Assembly: GCA_015501585.1 (NCBI GenBank)
Contig: JADNRY010000149.1
Coordinates: 92,480-156,479 of the forward strand
Source: Rhodocollybia butyracea
Taxonomy: Eukaryota; Basidiomycota; Agaricomycetes; Agaricales; Omphalotaceae
Direction of reading: 5' to 3'
Length of the DNA stretch: 64,000 bases
Within the stretch, counting starts at the first letter, position 1; each line of letters begins with the position of its first letter. The position numbers and the translations under genes are program-made. The notes under the pieces are model-generated. The model saw nothing but the letters and a program-made list of their open reading frames with translations. It did no database searches and was not told the DNA's origin. Below are positions 59,796 through 64,000 of the stretch, in pieces.

Positions 59796-61226
59796 TCATA
59801 AGGAGGCCGTAGAAGTGGAGACGCTGATGGAAACAAAGATAATCAGACTCAAAGATGCCCCAATGAGAAGTGGACTAACCTCCTTGCCATCTACTGGCAA
59901 GACCAGCGTACCCAAATACCTCAACGTCCCTTCAAACTCACGTTCTTCTGTCTCGGCCCGACAGAAGTTAAATCCACCACGATCTTTAACAAGTCCATCG
60001 TAAACTGTTCTTCGTACTCTGCATCAGCAATATCCAATGAACGCCAACCAGACGTTGCACTAGTGATCGGAGTACCGCGAGCCGGGAAACAGTTGCTTTC
60101 TTCAGCGCCTCGAATAGCACCTTCAGTTCTGCCTGCTTTGTCGCCGGATCTGTGCTGGAAAAACATGTTTTTAACCATGAAACAGGACGCCCGGGAACGA
60201 GAGCGATTGCAGCTTCGGAGAAAGTGCATTCCAAGATGGCTAGTCGGGGAAGAGCTGTGGAAGAGATGGTAAGAGGAGAGCCTGAGGATTTGGGTTGGGG
60301 TCCAGATTCGGATTGGCTGGATTTGATCTTCTCGCCGACAAGAGGAGAGGGAGTACCAAACGCAAGTGTATCAGATGGTTCAAGAGGATCCTGATGGCCT
60401 GCCGAGCTAAGAGACACTATAGAATGCTGTACCTGTGGTGTTGCTTCCCCTTCTGTCTCTGTCCCGCCCCCTTGGGGCAAGTCTGTCAAACCCTTCGAAG
60501 ACCCCACCTCCGCAAGCTCTTCCCCATCTCCGTGCCCTGTCCCTCATCATAATCACCGATATACAGATCCTCGATTTCATCCTGTATATCTAAAAACCGC
60601 ACCAGGTCTTCGTCCCAGGACATATCCGAATTAAAGCTTTTCAACCGGAAGGTACAGGTAGATAAAATCCAAGCAAGTTTTCCTTGGTAGGGTGGTGCCG
60701 AGGACTCGTTGACGAGGATATTAAGGTGACGGAGACTAGTCATATTTTTGTAACGCGCGCGAAATAGTAGGCCAGATATCCTCTTCGGCGCAAATTCCAT
60801 CGAGGTGGAGATGGACTGTTGAACGTTAGACGTCTCACCACCGATGCTCTTTTCAAGTGACAAGGTCAGGGCCTCTGCTAGTTCATCTTGATCATCCTCC
60901 ATTTCGTCCTCCTGATCCTCCGTTTCGTCATCGTAATCATCCTCGCCCTCTTCTTCTTCCCCCTGCATCTCTTCCCCCCCTTCCACCTGTTCGTCCTTCT
61001 CAATGGCGATTACCAACGCCTCCACCAAGGCAGCAATCCGCGGTTGACCCACAAAAGTTTCGCACATCCTCTTCGCCTTCTTTACTTCACTCATGTACAG
61101 CGTATTGTACAGAGCGCGCTCTGCGACGCGTCGGAAACCTTTCGATACAAGACACAACGTTGCCAAGTCAGCCCGGCTATGGGTGTGTTTAACAACGATG
61201 CGGTACGATTCGAGCGATAACTCCAT
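59796..61226 (-). pseudogene. F-box-like protein with acidic insert, reading frame interrupted
   Basis: The start at 61226 gives MELSLESYRIVVKHTHSRADLATLCLVSKGFRRVAERALYNTLY, an F-box-like opening typical of the many Agaricomycete F-box proteins that feed SCF ubiquitin ligases. A very acidic stretch of Glu/Asp follows (about residues 90-115), then LRHLNILVNESSAPPYQGKL and FLDIQDEIEDLYIGDYDEG. At about 60500 this frame stops (SLRRWGLRRV), and sequence of the same style continues in another frame (GSSKGLTDLPQGG...LPRLAILECTFSEAAIALVPGRPVSWLKTC). Further changes of frame occur near 60100 (SGWRSLDIADAEYEEQFTMDLL) and 59960 (EGTLRYLGTLVLPVDGKE). No normal-sized introns explain them. It is either a decaying gene or an intact gene with several single-base errors. 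Confidence 0.6.
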
Positions 61227-62592
61227 CTTGTCTAGGAGGGCTTCTAATTCTTCTCATAAACCTTCAATTCCATAAAAAGGCCAGGCTACAAAAGAACGTG
61301 GTTTCGCCCACTAGGTTGCAGAAGTAACGGTGGGCATTCCCTGCCTCGAAGGGGACAAAGAAATGTAGTGACCAGAGTCACCGAAGGGTGCAAGTAAATG
61401 TCGTTTCGGCAGAAGGATGTTTTCCTGATAGAAATTGAGGATCGTGGTTGGCCAAGCGACAAAAAGTCCTGTATGGGCGCGAAAGCTGGTGCAAATACAC
61501 AGAACAGCCGAAAGGTAAGGAGCGAAATCCACTGTGGGAGTAGGAGGCACAATAACGGATAATTCCAAGTACGAAATTGAGTTGACAGAAGTGGGAGTTA
61601 AGGAGACGAAAGCAAGAAGACAAAAATGCACATATAAAGGGAGAAGGTGGATATACTCATTTCATCAGCATTAGTCAGGCTCGGGGAGAATAAGGATATG
61701 GACGCACCTAATATTAGAGTTAGTGGGAGAGTGCGCAAGAGCAATCGTCAAAGCTGCAGAGAAGATATAGAAACATTAAAATGAAAAGCAACATCATCAT
61801 TTTCTGAACCCTGAAGAATAGGTTTGCGCCAGCGCCGCTGCATTACGAGATACGTTGAACTTTCCAAAAGCATATGCACCAATATGATCATGTTCATGTT
61901 TACAGATCATCGAATACAAAGTTTATGGAAGATTTGAAACTTGAGGACGTCTTGACACGCGATACCCATGTGTCAAACTATTTGGGCCTTGAATGATTGT
62001 TCAATAGACCGAATCTCTTGAGACAGGAAAAAAAACATTAAAAAGGGACGGTACATGACAACATCGAAATTGCGTACATGTATAAGAATTTGCGGGGGAC
62101 GGCGTTATTTGTGGGCTCACCACTCTCTACAGGCTCCGCGTTCCTAGTTCGGTCACTAGCTCTCAGACCGAAGACAACAAAACCATTGAACAAGATCCTT
62201 GATGATTTGTTAATTTTGGCCGAAACTTTCTTCCGAGATGGATATGCCACTCGGCATTTCCAGGGGTGCTGGTTCATGCTGGTGAGTGACGAACGTACAA
62301 ATATGGGACGAGTGAGCTGGATGGGGTTGATAAGATGAAACGGCCGTCGATTAATAGGCTGCAGCCAAGCAACTCTTTGAGATCCGGTGAAGTTGGTTCT
62401 TTATCGAGTCAATCAGTGCTGAAAGAGGATAATGGGTACCCGCGTTAAGCAAAAACCATGCATTCGACACGAGGCCCAAGTGAATAAATAATCCATAAAA
62501 GTGCTAGTTAATAATACAAACCTGGAGAGTAATTAGGAAGGAGCCCGCGAAGGACGAAATCGAAACTCACCCAAGATATGAATACACGACAT
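61227..62592. other. Intergenic region, no gene recognised
   Basis: A minus-strand frame at 61311-61631 starts with a mildly hydrophobic segment (MHFCLLAFVSLTPTSVNS) but has no other support. Nothing else seen. Confidence 0.45.
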
Positions 62593-63229
62593 TTACTCCA
62601 GCTTCTCCAGCTCCTCCAGCCTCGTTAAAACCACGTCTTTGCTTGTCTCCTCTACTTCCCCTGCCAGGAATATTTCATCTAGGATGGCGTAAACCTTGTA
62701 GAAATTGAAAACCAGGTCGAGTTCGCAAACGTTGTCGAAAAACGAGTCTGTCAGTGTCAATCATCGTTAGTGATTTGCAAACGTATTCTGGGGGGCGCTG
62801 ACGCACCTAGGACTTCCACAAAAAGGTGTATAGCCTCCAGATAAGCGAGTTCATTATCGTTTGCGTCAACACACACGCAGAAGAAGAGTCCAGCATATCT
62901 TCGGTAGACAACTTTGTAATTCCGGAACTGCGGCCCTTTTGTCAGCCAGAGGTTTGGGTAACGATATCTAGCCGACTGACCTCGACAAAATTAGACTGGT
63001 ATTTCTGGTCCCTCGGGGCTACAAGCCTATGGACTTCACCCGAAGACGCACCTAAAAGTAATCCGAAATTCAGCGTACAATCATGAAGACAACGAATGTT
63101 TACCTTCTCATCATCGTCGTAAGGACATACCACTTGGAAAGCCGAGTTTTTCCTTGCCTGTTCTGCAGGAACATTTAGGGTATTGCCGAGATTCCAAGGA
63201 TGAAGCTAACTAACTGTACGAGGATAAAT
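62593..63229 (-). CDS. APS2: AP-2 clathrin adaptor small (sigma) subunit, with apparent 1-base deletions
   Basis: The sigma subunit of the AP-2 complex, which links clathrin to plasma-membrane cargo. Exons read [122 protein letters not shown] and [10 protein letters not shown], nearly identical to the family across its 142 residues. The frame breaks in two places where one base of a C/G run seems missing. Near 63123, WYV and PYDDDEK need CCC but CC is present. Near 63040, VRLR and GEVHR need GGGG but GGG is present. The donor after RFILVQ also lacks an expected G (CAGTTAG). The first exon with the start ATG lies upstream of 63229 and was not found. The gene is normally highly conserved, so assembly errors are more likely than decay. 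Confidence 0.88.
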
Positions 63230-63644
63230 CTGATATCGACGTTCGAGAAGTGTGTTTGACGCTGAGTCAGACTGATACGTTTAACTGTTTTCCACGTTTC
63301 GACGCGATCGACGCGCGACGGGCGTCACAGACGAGAACTAAGAACTTGGAAGGAACAAGAATTACCACTTGTAAGTGAGGAGGACTGACATCTATCGGTA
63401 CGCAGAGTCTCAGAATGCTACTTGTTGTTCTTGGACCACAAGGACCCACCTCAGTGTGAACGTACGATCGACGTATCCGCTACGCGAAAAGGTAGATTTG
63501 AAAATTGTTATCTAAACCGATCGTATATAAGGAGACTACTGAAACTGCGACAGCCTCGCAAACAAGCACGCTTAACACTCAGGCTGCATATGGCAAGTAC
63601 AACAAAATGTTTAGTACAGAGTAATTATGAGGGTATGTATATAT
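63230..63644. other. Upstream region of AP-2 sigma
   Basis: It should contain the AP-2 sigma start exon and promoter, which I could not pin down. No other gene seen. Confidence 0.4.
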
Positions 63645-64000
63645 TTAATAAACTCCAATGATCTCCCCAATCACACTTCTAAAAGTGCCATCTGGGTCGA
63701 ATTCTTTGCGTACTTTTGCAAACTTGTCAAACTCTGTTCGATCCACCGGAATCATCCATCATTAGAAAAAAATTGCGGTAAAAAGGCGACTGCTGGAACA
63801 ATACTTACATCTTGTCAATGTGTTTCAATGACTGCTTGAAGACTTCCCGTGTGTTTTTTGTCCAATGTGGTCTCACCGGAAACTAAGGCACAAAGAAGTT
63901 TTCAGGTGGAGTGCTCGGAGATTGGGGATCGGTGTGCACACTGCACTGCACTCACTTCGTTTATAAGTGTCGTTGCCAGTGTCATGTACCTAGATGAAGA
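63645..64000 (-). CDS. C-terminal part of a probable FAD-dependent sugar-lactone oxidase (ALO1-like), cut by the window edge
   Basis: The last exons encode PVRPHWTKNTREVFKQSLKH and, after an intron, FDKFAKVRKEFDPDGTFRS, ending IIGVY and TAA (63645-63647). The combination of an RPHW-K segment followed by F...R..-DP-G-F is the C-terminal signature of D-arabinono-1,4-lactone and L-gulonolactone oxidases, which make erythroascorbate-type compounds in fungi. The rest of the gene lies beyond 64000. The intron between the two blocks could not be placed in phase, so the exact junction is open. Other vanillyl-alcohol-oxidase-fold enzymes remain possible. Confidence 0.5.

Overview
The window looks like a piece of an intron-rich basidiomycete (Agaricomycete, mushroom-type) nuclear genome. 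Genes are split by many 45-70 bp GT-AG introns. The gene set is typical of that group: DUF3494 ice-binding proteins, an S53 sedolisin, an S10 carboxypeptidase, a GH76 enzyme, a DUF6533 membrane protein and a CsbD-like stress protein, mixed with housekeeping genes (proteasome beta-6, EB1/Bim1, ROT1, AP-2 sigma). I saw no rRNA, tRNA, CRISPR array or virus-like gene.

The dominant feature is a family of six ice-binding protein (IBP, DUF3494) genes, all with the same six-exon structure and a shared upstream block. Two lie on the minus strand at the left edge (A 913-1930, B 3355-4368). Three lie on the plus strand near the right side (C 50846-51877, D 53075-54096, E 55456-56474). One stands alone (F 16133-17166). 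The left pair and its intergenic DNA are an inverted duplicate of the right C-D block (about 1-4755 versus 50490-54990), so about 46 kb of single-copy DNA sits between two mirror-image arms. The left arm carries a 185 bp MITE that is absent from the right arm. Copy A carries four single-base deletions.

From left to right between the arms: a secreted GH76 enzyme (6810-8781, +), a sedolisin protease (9149-12041, -), a methyltransferase with an internal stop (12642-13606, +), a foldback repeat, IBP-F, Bim1/EB1 (+), an MFS monocarboxylate-type transporter (-), a small basic nuclear-type protein (-), a serine carboxypeptidase (+), proteasome beta-6 with a 1 kb intron (-), ROT1 (+), a gene-poor stretch with diverged repeats (34.4-38.6 kb), a Ser/Thr kinase (+), an orphan nucleotidyltransferase-fold protein (+), two membrane-anchored proteins of unknown role (+), a DUF6533 protein (-), and a repeat-rich stretch (47.6-50.5 kb) with a duplicated, possibly structured RNA-like unit. 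Right of the arms are a CsbD-like gene (+), an F-box-like gene with a broken frame (-), AP-2 sigma (-) and the C-terminal end of a probable sugar-lactone oxidase (-).

The secreted GH76, S53 and S10 enzymes and the transporter fit a saprotrophic or litter-dwelling lifestyle. The IBP expansion suggests exposure to freezing. Both are inferences. Several genes, including the highly conserved AP-2 sigma gene, lack single bases in short C/G runs. Residual indel errors in the assembly are therefore a serious alternative to real gene decay.
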